Below, piece by piece: positions 1 through 8,463 of a stretch of DNA of 15,383 nt (position 1 is the stretch's first letter; each line of letters starts with the position of its first letter). The DNA lies in contig JAFAZM010000146.1 of the NCBI GenBank assembly GCA_019239785.1, forward strand, positions 1-15,383, given 5' to 3'. The translations under genes and the position numbers were made by a program. The notes under the pieces are model-generated. The model was not told where the DNA came from. It saw nothing but the letters and a program-made list of their open reading frames with translations, and did no database searches. The stretch comes from Sphingomonadaceae bacterium (GTDB taxonomy: Bacteria; Pseudomonadota; Alphaproteobacteria; Sphingomonadales; Sphingomonadaceae).

Positions 1-1449
1 AGAGCCGCGGTAATTGGCCTGCAGCACCGCATAGCCCTGATGCGCCAGATATTGAGGGAGCCAGTCGAAGCCCCAGGTGTCGCGCGCGCTCGGCCCGCCA
101 TGGGGCAGGATCACCGTGGGCAGGCCGCGGCCGCTGCTGCCCGGCGGCAGGGTCAAATAGGCCGGCACCTGGGTGCCGTCGGCGGCGGGATAGGTGACCG
201 CGCGGACGTTCGCGCCGGTCACCTGCTCGAGCTGCGGCCGCACCATCAATATCTCGTTGAGGCTGTGCGCGGTCCGGTCGAACACATAATAGCGCCCTGC
301 ATCGGTGTCGCTGCCGGCATGGACGAGCACGCGGCTCCCCTCGGCGCTGGTCTGGACGAAATCGATCAGCGGCAGGGTCGGGATCGCCCGCGCGAGCGAG
401 CGCGCCATCGCCGTGAATTCGGGCTCGAAATAGATGACCCGCTCCCGCTCCTCGGTGAAGGTCACCCCGATCGGACGGCTGCCATGGTTGATGGCGACGA
501 GCCCGTCCACGTCGACATGCTCGTTGGCATAGACGAGCTCGGTCGCCATCGTGCCGTCGAGCTTGACCCGGTAGAGCGCGTCGCGGCCGTTGAGCCCCTT
601 CAGCACATAGACCGCGTCGCGGGCCGTATCGATCGCCAGCGGATACATCCCCTCGTGGGTCAGGCCGTTATAGCTGCCGAGCGGCGTCCAGTCGCGGCTG
701 CCCGCCCGGCGGTAGAAGAAGTCGGTCCTGTTGCCGAGCTGGCCGGTGGCGCCGCGCACGGTCGGCGCGATCATGATCCGGACATTGCCCTGTGCGTCGG
801 TGATATAGCCCGCCGCATTGTCGTTGGGCGCCTCGACCGGCGTCGCGCGCAGCGAATGCAGGTCGATGCGGTCGACGCCGAGCCCGCTGGCGGTGCGCAC
901 CAGCCGCGTGTTCATGCGCCCGGCCTCGGCGACATGATCGCGCGCCATCAGCACCGCGCCCTGCTCGGGCAGGTAGTTCAATATCTCGCCGTCGAACTGG
1001 CGCAGGCGGGAATCGTAGAAGGAGTCCTGCTGGCCGAGCGTCGCCGCATTTTGTCCGTTGGTATCGACCGCGATCAGACGGGAGAAGGCGATCAGGACCC
1101 GCTCGGGCGACATCACCATCCCGCTGACGGTGCAGATCAGCCTGGTGTCGGTCGCGAACTGGCAGCGCCGCAGCCGCTCGGGATTGCCGTCGGAGCTGAC
1201 GATGACGCTCGGCGCGGCGGTGCTGCCGACCTCGGCCAGATAGGCGACGGTCCGGCGACCGGAGGCCGGCTGAAGGAAGACGACGTGCCGGCCGTCCGGC
1301 GAGAGATCGATGCCCTCGACATTGGCGCGCACGCCGTACAGCTGCGCCGCGTCTGCCGCGGGCTGCGCCGCGGACGTTTGGGCCGCCGGCGTTTGCGCCG
1401 CGGCCGGAACCGCGGCCATCGCCGCCAACGACAGAATCAACTTGTTCAT
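1..1449 (-). CDS. S9 family (prolyl oligopeptidase-type) serine peptidase, truncated by the window edge
   Basis: This reading frame starts with ATG at 1449 and stays open for 483 codons to the left edge, so the 3' end is missing. Residues 1-18 form a Sec signal peptide ending VPAAAQ, so the enzyme is probably periplasmic. Residues of about 35-390 have repeated short strand motifs such as GIDLSPDGRHVVFLQP, as in the beta-propeller of S9 peptidases. The alpha/beta-hydrolase domain then begins (AADGTQVPAYLTLPPG) and includes PHGGP, with His450 in the oxyanion-hole motif, and the start of the nucleophile region (QANYRGS). The catalytic Ser, Asp and His lie beyond the edge. The family cleaves short peptides or dipeptides, often after proline. 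The gene diverges from the M28 peptidase at 1592. The ribosome-binding site is weak (GGGGGCT). The family call is firm; the exact specificity cannot be told. Confidence 0.9.
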   Translation of the reverse strand, partial: MNKLILSLAAMAAVPAAAQTPAAQTSAAQPAADAAQLYGVRANVEGIDLSPDGRHVVFLQPASGRRTVAYLAEVGSTAAPSVIVSSDGNPERLRRCQFATDTRLICTVSGMVMSPERVLIAFSRLIAVDTNGQNAATLGQQDSFYDSRLRQFDGEILNYLPEQGAVLMARDHVAEAGRMNTRLVRTASGLGVDRIDLHSLRATPVEAPNDNAAGYITDAQGNVRIMIAPTVRGATGQLGNRTDFFYRRAGSRDWTPLGSYNGLTHEGMYPLAIDTARDAVYVLKGLNGRDALYRVKLDGTMATELVYANEHVDVDGLVAINHGSRPIGVTFTEERERVIYFEPEFTAMARSLARAIPTLPLIDFVQTSAEGSRVLVHAGSDTDAGRYYVFDRTAHSLNEILMVRPQLEQVTGANVRAVTYPAADGTQVPAYLTLPPGSSGRGLPTVILPHGGPSARDTWGFDWLPQYLAHQGYAVLQANYRGS

Positions 1450-1591
1450 GATTTTTGAGCCCCCACTTTCAGGACGTTAGCGAAGAAGAGGCGGTGCGGG
1501 CAACAGGTTTGCAAGGTGGCGGGCTCCGCTTGCGCCGGATGCGCCCCGAGTCCTAATAGGCGCGTTTCCGCACAGCCCGGGAGGATGCACG

Positions 1592-3241
<1,650 letters not shown>

Positions 3242-3244
3242 AGC

Positions 3245-3610
3245 TTAGCGGGAGTCGGGATCCACGCCGACGGAAAGATCGCCAGCCACCGAGGCCAGGC
3301 GTTGGTCGAACGTCCAGAGCTGCTGATCGATGAGCACCACCGAGGTCAGCAGCGCCGCATCGACATAACCGATGCCGCGACCGGCAAGCGCCGCCGTCTC
3401 GATGAAGGTCTCCACTTCGCCCGCGACCGCCTGCAAAGCGGACGGCAAGGCACGCAGGTCGGCCAGGACATTGCCCTTCACGCCGCCGAGCATGAGTTCG
3501 CCGATCACAAAGGCGTGGATCAATATTTCGCCGCGATCGAGCAGATGATGAAGCCTGGCATTGCCGGTTCGGAAATGATCCACCCAGACCGATGTGTCGG
3601 CCAGAATCAT
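3245..3610 (-). CDS. vapC: VapC-type PIN-domain ribonuclease toxin
   Basis: The 121-residue protein begins MILADTSVWVDHFR. An open frame extends 28 codons further upstream, but ATG at 3610 is chosen because it gives the canonical PIN start and overlaps the antitoxin stop (ATGA, 3607-3610). The conserved PIN acidic residues are visible: Asp5 (ADTS), Glu38 (IGELMLG), Asp84 (GYVDAALL) and Asp102 (WTFDQRL). These bind Mg2+ or Mn2+ in the family, whose members cut RNA, often initiator or other tRNAs. The toxin is the downstream, translationally coupled partner of the vapB-like gene. All four acidic positions are intact, so it is probably active. The RNA target cannot be inferred from sequence. Confidence 0.92.
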   Translation of the reverse strand: MILADTSVWVDHFRTGNARLHHLLDRGEILIHAFVIGELMLGGVKGNVLADLRALPSALQAVAGEVETFIETAALAGRGIGYVDAALLTSVVLIDQQLWTFDQRLASVAGDLSVGVDPDSR

Positions 3611-4062
3611 TCGAAATGCCGGCGCGGTGGAGCCTGAAGACCAGGCATGGTGCCGCCCAATCGCGCCAGCCGTCTTCCCGCCTCGCGGGCGCACAAAGCT
3701 TTCAACGCCTCATGCACGATCTTCGCTCGGTCTGTCGTGCCGAGATAGACGGATGCCCGTCTCAGCAACTCCTCGTCCGAAAAATCGTGGTCCGCGTCCA
3801 CTCCCCTCAACGAGCTCCTCTTCCGCCTGAACTCGACCCGTTTGCCCGCGAGATCGACGTCCCAAACCTTCCAGTCGGCATCCTGCCACCCCTTGGCCTG
3901 ACTATGGCCGCCACCGCGCTGGTTTGCCCACCATTCCCGATATCGATGCGCGCTCGGGGGCAGGGAAAAACCCAATACCTCTTCCAGCTCCGCGAAGTCC
4001 GCGACCCAGGAATCGCTTTCGACCCCCTGCAGGTGCGCCGCCAAAGGTTCGTATTTCCCCAT
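3607..4062 (-). CDS. vapB: Chimeric antitoxin: DUF7662-like N-terminal domain fused to VapB-type C-terminal region
   Basis: ATG at 4062 is chosen over an in-frame TTG at 4077 because AAGGAG lies 6-7 bases before the ATG; this gives 151 residues. Residues of about 94-148 (FSDEELLRRA, TDRAKIVHEALKAL, AREAGRRLARLGG, GLQAPPRR) match the helical and toxin-binding part of VapB antitoxins that pair with this VapC type. Residues 1-82 (MGKYEPLAAHL, FAELEEVLGFSLPPSA, REWWANQ, WKVWDVDLAGKRVEFRRKR) resemble the stand-alone DUF7662 family. The usual VapB N-terminal strand of the ribbon-helix-helix type (MRTT-like) is not evident. It probably neutralises VapC by direct binding and represses its own promoter. 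DUF7662 is recognised from memory, and whether this fusion is a known architecture needs a search. Confidence 0.8.
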   Translation of the reverse strand: MGKYEPLAAHLQGVESDSWVADFAELEEVLGFSLPPSAHRYREWWANQRGGGHSQAKGWQDADWKVWDVDLAGKRVEFRRKRSSLRGVDADHDFSDEELLRRASVYLGTTDRAKIVHEALKALCAREAGRRLARLGGTMPGLQAPPRRHFE

Positions 4063-4080
4063 ATTTTGCTCCTTCAATTA

Positions 4081-4112
4081 ATAGTTTTGTAACTATATGA
4101 ACCAGCTGTCAA
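4081..4112 (-). promoter_or_regulatory. vapBC promoter with inverted-repeat operator
   Basis: On the minus strand a perfect -35 hexamer TTGACA lies at 4112-4107. Downstream is a perfect 6-base inverted repeat, ATAGTT-TTGT-AACTAT, at 4081-4096, which covers the place where the -10 should fall; the best -10 match is TACAAA at 4091-4086 with a short 15-base spacer. The vapB ribosome-binding site (4074-4068) and start (4062) follow. Placement over the -10 is typical of toxin-antitoxin autorepression. On the plus strand TTGCTC (4066-4071) and TAACTA (4090-4095) could form a weak aguA promoter overlapping the same repeat. The inverted repeat is seen; its binding partner is inferred. Confidence 0.5.
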
Positions 4113-4153
4113 GCGCCTTGGGAAGCACCGGCAAAGCAGCTAAGGCGACTTCC

Positions 4154-5134
4154 ATGACGGTCCCCCGCCAGCCCCCCGAATGGGCGCCGCATGCCTTCGT
4201 CTGGATCGGCTTCCCGAGCCACGAAGAATATTGGCCGGACGACCTCGCCGAAGCGCGGGCCGAGGTCGCCGCCTTCGCGCGCGCGATCTGGGCCAATGGC
4301 CGGGGGGAGGTGGTGCGGCTGGTCGCCGAGGGGGCCGAAGCGGTCGCCGCGGCGCGCAGGCTCGCGCCGTTCGCGACGATCGTGGAGCAGGCTCTGGGCG
4401 ACACCTGGCTGCGCGACACCGGGCCGATCGTCCTCCACGGTGACGGCCCGCCGCTTGCGATGCGCTTCGGCTTCAACGGCTGGGGCGGCAAATATGAGAT
4501 GCCGGGCGACGAGACGATCGGCCGGCGCCTGGCCGAAGGCGCGGGCCTGCGGGTGCGCGAGGCCGACTGGATCCTGGAGGGCGGCGCGATCGACGTCGAC
4601 GGCACCGGCCTCGCCGTCACCACCGAGGAATGTTTGCTCAACCCCAACCGCAACCGCTTCCTCTCGCGCGGCGAGATCGAGGCGCGGCTGCGGGTCGACT
4701 TGGGCCTCGACCGTGTGCTCTGGCTCGGCAGCGGGCTGATGAACGACCATACGGACGGCCATGTCGACAATCTCGCCCGCTTCGTCGCGCCGGGGGTGAT
4801 CGCAATCCCGGAGCCGGCGCCGCGCGATCCGAACGATGCGGTCTATCGCGACGCTGCCAACCGCGCCCGCCGCTTCGGCCTGGAGGTCGCGGCCCTCCCC
4901 TCGCCCGGCGAAGTGGTGCTGGACGGGGCGATCGTCCCCGCCTCCTATATGAACTTCTATATCGGCAATGCGGTCGTCGCCGTGCCGCAATATGGCGCGC
5001 CCAACGACGCGGCCGCGGTGGCGGCGCTGCAGGCGCTCTTCCCGGACCGCGAGGCGGTCGGCCTCCGTTCGGACCGCACGCTCGTCACCGGCGGCGGCAG
5101 CTTCCACTGCATCAGCCAGCAGGTTCCCGCATGA
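4154..5134 (+). CDS. aguA: Agmatine deiminase
   Basis: The enzyme hydrolyses agmatine to N-carbamoylputrescine and ammonia in the cytoplasm. The frame is open from ATG 4097, but ATG 4154 is preferred. It gives MTVPRQPPEWAPHAFVWIGFP, where family similarity begins, and AAGG lies 8 bases upstream. The first 19 residues from 4097 look unrelated and overlap the divergent promoter. The 326-residue product has the peptidyl-arginine-deiminase-type fold motifs: GDTWLRDTGP, FGFNGWGGKY, ILEGGAIDVDG, NDHTDGHVDN with the catalytic His203, and GGGSFHCISQQ with the nucleophile Cys319 near the C terminus. Its stop overlaps the aguB start by ATGA, so the two are translationally coupled and form a complete two-step route to putrescine. 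Length and motifs are normal. Confidence 0.95.
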   Translation: MTVPRQPPEWAPHAFVWIGFPSHEEYWPDDLAEARAEVAAFARAIWANGRGEVVRLVAEGAEAVAAARRLAPFATIVEQALGDTWLRDTGPIVLHGDGPPLAMRFGFNGWGGKYEMPGDETIGRRLAEGAGLRVREADWILEGGAIDVDGTGLAVTTEECLLNPNRNRFLSRGEIEARLRVDLGLDRVLWLGSGLMNDHTDGHVDNLARFVAPGVIAIPEPAPRDPNDAVYRDAANRARRFGLEVAALPSPGEVVLDGAIVPASYMNFYIGNAVVAVPQYGAPNDAAAVAALQALFPDREAVGLRSDRTLVTGGGSFHCISQQVPA

Positions 5135-5979
5135 CCCAGCTCAATGTCGCCGCGCTCCAGCTCGCTTTCACCGACGACATCGACGAGAACATCGCCAACG
5201 TCTCCGCTTTGGTGCGCGAGGCGGCGTCGGAGGGCGCGAAGGTGGTGCTGCCGCCGGAATTGTTCGAAGGCCTCTATTTCTGCCGGACCGAGGACGAGGC
5301 CCTGTTCGCCAATGCCCGGCCCGTCGAGACCCACCCCGCTGTGCTGGCGATGCGCAAGCTCGCCGCCGAGCTTCGGGTCCATATCCCGACCAGCTTCTTC
5401 GAGGCGGACGGGCCGCACCATTATAACAGCCTGGCGATGATCGACGATCGTGGCGAGGTAATGGGCGTCTATCGCAAGAGCCACATTCCCGACGGCCCGG
5501 GCTATTCCGAGAAATTCTACTTCCGCCCCGGCAACAGCGGCTTCAAGACCTGGCAGACGCCGGGGGCGACGCTCGGCGTCGGCATCTGTTGGGACCAATG
5601 GTATCCGGAGACGGCGCGCAGCCTGATGCTGATGGGCGCCGAGATCCTGCTTTTTCCGACCGCGATCGGCAGCGAGCCCTATGATGAAGAGCTCGACACC
5701 TCGCGCATGTGGCGGCGGGCGATGATCGGCCACGCCGCTTCCAACGTCGTCCCGGTGGTCGCGGCCAATAGGACCGGCGACGAATGCGGCCAGACCTTCT
5801 ACGGCCACTCCTTCATCTGCAACGAATGGGGCGACATCCTCGCCGAGTTCGGCGCCACGGAGACGGGCGTGCTCACCGCGACGCTCGACCTCGACGCGGC
5901 CCGCCGCCACCGCGCCGGCTTCGGCTTCTTCCGCGATCGCAGGCCCGAACTCTATCGGAGATTGGTCGAGGACATTTGA
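5131..5979 (+). CDS. aguB: N-carbamoylputrescine amidase
   Basis: This nitrilase-superfamily enzyme of 282 residues converts N-carbamoylputrescine to putrescine, CO2 and ammonia. The Glu-Lys-Cys triad is intact: Glu43 in LPPELFEG, Lys116 in VYRKSHIPDGPGY and Cys153 in GICWDQWYPE. The YSEKFYFRPG and IGSEPYDEE segments are typical of AguB rather than of general amidases. ATG at 5131 overlaps the aguA stop (ATGA); the same frame is open far upstream inside aguA, but that part is only a shadow. With aguA it forms the agmatine route of polyamine synthesis. No arginine decarboxylase gene lies in the window, so the source of agmatine (internal or imported) is unknown. Confidence 0.96.
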   Translation: MTQLNVAALQLAFTDDIDENIANVSALVREAASEGAKVVLPPELFEGLYFCRTEDEALFANARPVETHPAVLAMRKLAAELRVHIPTSFFEADGPHHYNSLAMIDDRGEVMGVYRKSHIPDGPGYSEKFYFRPGNSGFKTWQTPGATLGVGICWDQWYPETARSLMLMGAEILLFPTAIGSEPYDEELDTSRMWRRAMIGHAASNVVPVVAANRTGDECGQTFYGHSFICNEWGDILAEFGATETGVLTATLDLDAARRHRAGFGFFRDRRPELYRRLVEDI

Positions 5980-6031
5980 GCGCTGGCTTGTCTACCGTGT
6001 CGGTGGTAAAACGTCTCCGAAGGAGATTCCG

Positions 6032-6469
6032 ATGCGGCCATTCTCCCTTCTCATCGTCGTGGCGTGCCTGGCGGGATGCGGACAGCAGGCCGCCTACAAC
6101 AGCGCCGATGCCACCGAACATCATGGCCGCTATCTCGGCATCGGCGTTTATCCGGCGACCGATCTCTGGCAGCACCTGACCAGGCCCCAGCGCAGCACCG
6201 ACCCCCATGCGGCCACGCTTCAGGACGACACGCAGCTGATCGTCGTCGTCGACAGCCATAGCGGCGAGATCCGCCAGTGCGGAAACATGAGCGGCCATTG
6301 CATCGGCATGAATCCCTGGGCCGCCGCGCTCGGGCCGGGCCAGGCCGCGCCGGTCGCGCTCGACGCGCATCAGGCCGATCTGGACCGCGACCGTCTGGAG
6401 GCCGCGCCCGGAACCCCGGCAGTGAATACAACCGCCGCAGCGGGCTCCGCGCGTTCTACGCGCCGCTGA
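6032..6469 (+). CDS. Small predicted lipoprotein of unknown function
   Basis: The 145-residue product has a short lipoprotein signal peptide with lipobox LAGC at residues 13-16, so Cys16 should be lipidated and the protein anchored to a membrane facing the periplasm. GAAGGAGA precedes the ATG at the proper distance, 52 bases after aguB. The mature part has a possible short domain (YLGIGVYPATDLWQHL, DDTQLIVVVDSHSGEIRQCG) with two further cysteines, Cys103 and Cys110 by my count, which could form a disulfide. The tail is Ala/Arg-rich and low in complexity. I do not recognise the family. The 3' end overlaps the convergent uracil-DNA glycosylase gene by 14 bases. The lipoprotein signal is clear; function is unknown. 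Confidence 0.8.
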   Translation: MRPFSLLIVVACLAGCGQQAAYNSADATEHHGRYLGIGVYPATDLWQHLTRPQRSTDPHAATLQDDTQLIVVVDSHSGEIRQCGNMSGHCIGMNPWAAALGPGQAAPVALDAHQADLDRDRLEAAPGTPAVNTTAAAGSARSTRR

Positions 6470-7112
6470 GCGCCACAGCCCGCGCGAACACAGCCTCGAA
6501 CATCTCGGCGGTGAGGCGGCCGGTATTCTGGTTGTAGCGCGAGCAATGGTAGCTATCGATCAGGACGCGGCCGTCCGGCAGGCGATGCTCGGCGAGATGG
6601 GCGAAGGGATAGGCGCCGGGCTTCCCGCCGGCGGTGCGGACGGCATTGTCGTGCGCGATCCGCCCGAGCGCGACCAGGACTCCCACATTGGGCAGCAACG
6701 CCAAAGAGGCTTCGTAATAACGCCGGCAGTTCGCGACCTCGGCCGGCAGCGGCTTGTTCTGCGGCGGCAGGCATTTGACCGAGTTGACGATGATGCAGCC
6801 GGTCAGCCGCAGCCCGTCGTCGACATGCTCGCGATACTCGCCCTCGGCGAGGCCGAACTTCAGCAGGGTTCGGTAGAAGAGGATGCCGGAATGGTCGCCG
6901 GTGAACGGCCGCCCGGTCCGGTTCGCGCCCCACATGCCGGGCGCAAGGCCGACGATGGCGAGCCGCGCCTCGGGATTGCCGAACGCGGGCACCGGCGCGT
7001 TCCACCAGTCCGGGTGAAGCGCGCGCAGCTCCTGCCGCAGCGCGACGAGCCGCGGGCAGAACGGGCAGTCGCGCGGCGCCTCCGCGCTTGGGATCGGGCT
7101 TTCGTGCGGCAC
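6456..7112 (-). CDS. Uracil-DNA glycosylase, family 5 (UDGb)-like
   Basis: The 218-residue product removes uracil, and in this family other deaminated bases, from DNA as the first step of base-excision repair. Motif 1 reads GLAPGMWGANRTGRPFTGD (residues 55-73), the form found in family 5 enzymes. The second motif is YHCSRYNQNTGRLT with His189, compared with the more usual HPS-N form. Four cysteines, Cys16 and Cys19 (CPFC), Cys114 (VKCLPPQNKP) and Cys129 (ANC), fit the 4Fe-4S cluster ligands of families 4 and 5. The start is a GTG at 7112 with no good ribosome-binding site; the next Met is residue 60, past essential sequence. The start is only 23 bases from the divergent folK start. Confidence 0.9.
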   Translation of the reverse strand: MPHESPIPSAEAPRDCPFCPRLVALRQELRALHPDWWNAPVPAFGNPEARLAIVGLAPGMWGANRTGRPFTGDHSGILFYRTLLKFGLAEGEYREHVDDGLRLTGCIIVNSVKCLPPQNKPLPAEVANCRRYYEASLALLPNVGVLVALGRIAHDNAVRTAGGKPGAYPFAHLAEHRLPDGRVLIDSYHCSRYNQNTGRLTAEMFEAVFARAVALSGA

Positions 7113-7135
7113 GACGAGCGTCTAGGCGGATGCCG

Positions 7136-7615
7136 ATGGCCGCGACAAGCTATGCGATCGCCCTTGGGTCGAACCGGCGCAGCCGCCACGGCGATCCGGC
7201 CGCGACCCTGCGCGCGGCCCTGACCGAGCTCGGCGGGGTGCGCGCCGTCTCCAGGATCCGCACGACGCCGGCGCTCGGCCCGGCCGGCCGCGCCTTTGCC
7301 AATGCTGCCGTGATCGTGGAGAGCGAGTTCGCGCCGGACGCCCTGCTCACCAGGCTCAAGTCCATCGAGCGCGGCTTCGGCCGCCGCCCCGGCCGCCGCT
7401 GGGGCCCGCGCGTGCTCGATCTCGACATCATCCTCTGGTCGGGAGGCGCATGGCCGGGACCGGGGCCGATCGTCCCCCACCCCGCCTTCCGCGGCCGCGA
7501 TTTCGTGCTGCGCCCGCTCGCCGAGGTGGCGCCGGACTGGCGCGACCCAGCCGGCGGCGCCACCGTGCGCCAGCTCCTCGCGCGGTTGACCGCGCCCCGG
7601 CCGGTCCGTAGGTGA
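7136..7615 (+). CDS. folK: 6-hydroxymethyl-7,8-dihydropterin pyrophosphokinase (HPPK)
   Basis: The enzyme transfers pyrophosphate from ATP to 6-hydroxymethyl-7,8-dihydropterin in folate synthesis. ATG 7136 is chosen over ATG 7130 because AGGCGG (7124-7129) stands 6 bases before it and the product then begins MAATSYAIALGSN. The 159-residue protein has the N-terminal LGSN motif, ANAAVIVES, FGRRPGRRWGPRVLDLDIIL with the Mg2+-binding Asp95 and Asp97, and the C-terminal PHPAF-RDFVLRPLAEVAPDW signature. Length is normal. Other folate genes are not adjacent. The tRNA-Lys gene begins 10 bases after the stop, so the two could share a transcript. Confidence 0.95.
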   Translation: MAATSYAIALGSNRRSRHGDPAATLRAALTELGGVRAVSRIRTTPALGPAGRAFANAAVIVESEFAPDALLTRLKSIERGFGRRPGRRWGPRVLDLDIILWSGGAWPGPGPIVPHPAFRGRDFVLRPLAEVAPDWRDPAGGATVRQLLARLTAPRPVRR

Positions 7616-7625
7616 CCCGAAGGTC

Positions 7626-7701
7626 GGGCCCATAGCTCAGTCGGTAGAGCAACTGACTTTTAATCAGTAGGTCGCTGGTTCGAATCCAGCTGGGCTCACC
7701 A
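7626..7701 (+). tRNA. tRNA-Lys (anticodon TTT)
   Basis: A full cloverleaf of 76 bases with encoded CCA can be folded. The acceptor stem is GGGCCCA/TGGGCTC (one G-T pair at 2-71), the D arm GCTC-AGTCGGTA-GAGC, and the anticodon arm ACTGA-CTTTTAA-TCAGT with TTT at positions 34-36. The variable loop is AGGTC, the T arm GCTGG-TTCGAAT-CCAGC, followed by discriminator A and CCA. It lies 10 bases after folK and convergent with the small secreted protein gene that ends at 7718. Confidence 0.98.
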
Positions 7702-7717
7702 CTTCACGTCGCGCTAA

Positions 7718-7975
7718 TCAGCCCGCATTGAACGGCCGCGCATTCTGGATGTGGTCGATATTCTGCTTCATCTGGCGGCGAAGCTCGAACCATTCCTGCG
7801 CGGTATGGCAGGCGCGGTAGCGTCCGAGCCTCGAACCGGTGTCCTGGAGGGTGCGGCAGATCTGCTTGTTGGCATCGCTCTTCGCGACGCTGGGGTCGGG
7901 AGAGGTCTGCGCCATCACCGCGGTCGTTGCGACCAGGAAGATGGCGCTCGCGCCATAGACAAATCTGCCGATCAT
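7718..7975 (-). CDS. Small secreted two-cysteine protein, paralogue A
   Basis: ATG at 7975 is preferred over ATG 7987 because GGAGG then sits 5 bases upstream and the start MIGRFVYGAS matches the neighbouring paralogue. The 85-residue product has a signal peptide cut after VMA (residue 22) and a mature part with ANKQICRTLQDTGSRLGR, RACHTAQEWFELRRQMKQNI and DHIQNARP. Cys40 and Cys56 have the same spacing as the two cysteines of the paralogue and may form a disulfide in the periplasm. I do not know a function; similar short proteins with a TGSRLGR motif followed by a second Cys and EW occur in sphingomonads. It is the promoter-distal member of a tandem cluster with 36 bases between genes. Confidence 0.82.
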   Translation of the reverse strand: MIGRFVYGASAIFLVATTAVMAQTSPDPSVAKSDANKQICRTLQDTGSRLGRYRACHTAQEWFELRRQMKQNIDHIQNARPFNAG

Positions 7976-8011
7976 CCGTGCCTCCATTCAGAGCTCAGAC
8001 GCTGACTGTCC

Positions 8012-8260
8012 TCAATTGCCGCTCGCCGGGCGGTTGTTCTGGATACGGTCGATATTCTGCTGGGTCTGGCGGCGCAAGTCTTCCCACTGCTGCTGCGTGT
8101 GGCACTCGCGGCTGCGGCCCAGGCGGCTGCCGGTGTCGGCAACGGCGCGGCAGATCTGCTTGTTGGAGCTGTTGCTGTTGTTCGTCGCCGGCTCCGCCAG
8201 CACCGCGGTGGCCGTCACCAGGCCGAGGGCGCAAGCGCCATACACAAACCTACCAATCAT
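8012..8260 (-). CDS. Small secreted two-cysteine protein, paralogue B
   Basis: The 82-residue product begins MIGRFVYGACALGLV and has a signal peptide cut after VLA. Its mature part has an Asn/Ser-rich start, then KQICRAVADTGSRLGR, RECHTQQQWEDLRRQTQQ and NIDRIQNNRP. It aligns along its whole length with paralogue A, with the Cys37-Cys53 spacing conserved, and the DNA is also similar (for example the shared TCGATATTCTGCT stretch on the plus strand), so this is a fairly recent tandem duplication. GGAGA lies about 8 bases before the ATG. Function is unknown; export and the conserved Cys pair point to a periplasmic role. Confidence 0.82.
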   Translation of the reverse strand: MIGRFVYGACALGLVTATAVLAEPATNNSNSSNKQICRAVADTGSRLGRSRECHTQQQWEDLRRQTQQNIDRIQNNRPASGN

Positions 8261-8302
8261 TCGGGTATCTCCAATCTTGTCGGGTCGGAACAGGGGAGAC
8301 GT

Positions 8303-8374
8303 CTAGGCGTCGTCCCTCGGCGTCGCTTTCGGGATGCGGTCGGCGCGAACGCCTTCACACAACCTGCCAATCAT
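8303..8374 (-). pseudogene. 5' remnant of a third copy of the small secreted protein gene
   Basis: Reading the minus strand from ATG 8374, the first bases match the start of paralogue B almost exactly: ATGATTGGCAGGTT against ATGATTGGTAGGTT. One T is then missing, which changes the frame after MIGR, so it reads MIGRLCEGVRADR and stops at TAG after 23 codons. The upstream TGGAGACTCGG also resembles the leaders of the intact copies. The remaining body of the gene is absent; paralogue B begins 42 bases after the stop. This fits a third tandem copy that lost its 3' part and decayed. Confidence 0.65.
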
Positions 8375-8414
8375 CCGAGTCTCCAGAGGCTTAGGCGCTT
8401 ATGCCGATCCGCGC

Positions 8415-8420
8415 ATCATA
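8415..8420 (-). promoter_or_regulatory. Possible -10 element for the small secreted protein cluster
   Basis: In the locally AT-richer gap between the cyclase stop and the cluster, the minus strand has TATGAT at 8420-8415, close to a -10 consensus, about 40 bases before the remnant ATG. Only a poor -35 match (TAGCTT) exists 17 bases upstream. It would drive the remnant and then both intact copies. The rest of the 8375-8463 stretch shows nothing I can name. Confidence 0.25.
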
Positions 8421-8463
8421 GCAAAGAATCGTGCTTAAAGCTAGAGGGTGTCTTGCCCCACCA

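Noticed and set aside
40..1458. A 472-codon open frame on the plus strand
   Set aside because: It lies opposite the S9 peptidase; its product is Arg/Gly/Ala-rich with no domain, as expected of an antisense shadow in GC-rich DNA.
3611..3694. A 28-residue N-terminal extension of VapC
   Set aside because: The extension lies inside the antitoxin gene and does not resemble a PIN domain; ATG 3610 gives the ATGA overlap and the normal start.
4097..4153. A 19-residue N-terminal extension of agmatine deiminase from ATG 4097
   Set aside because: No ribosome-binding site precedes it, the residues are not part of the family, and it would leave no room for a promoter.
7626..8374. Genomic island or phage attachment at tRNA-Lys
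   Set aside because: No integrase, no direct repeat of the tRNA 3' end and no change in base composition were seen; the neighbouring array is better explained by local duplication.
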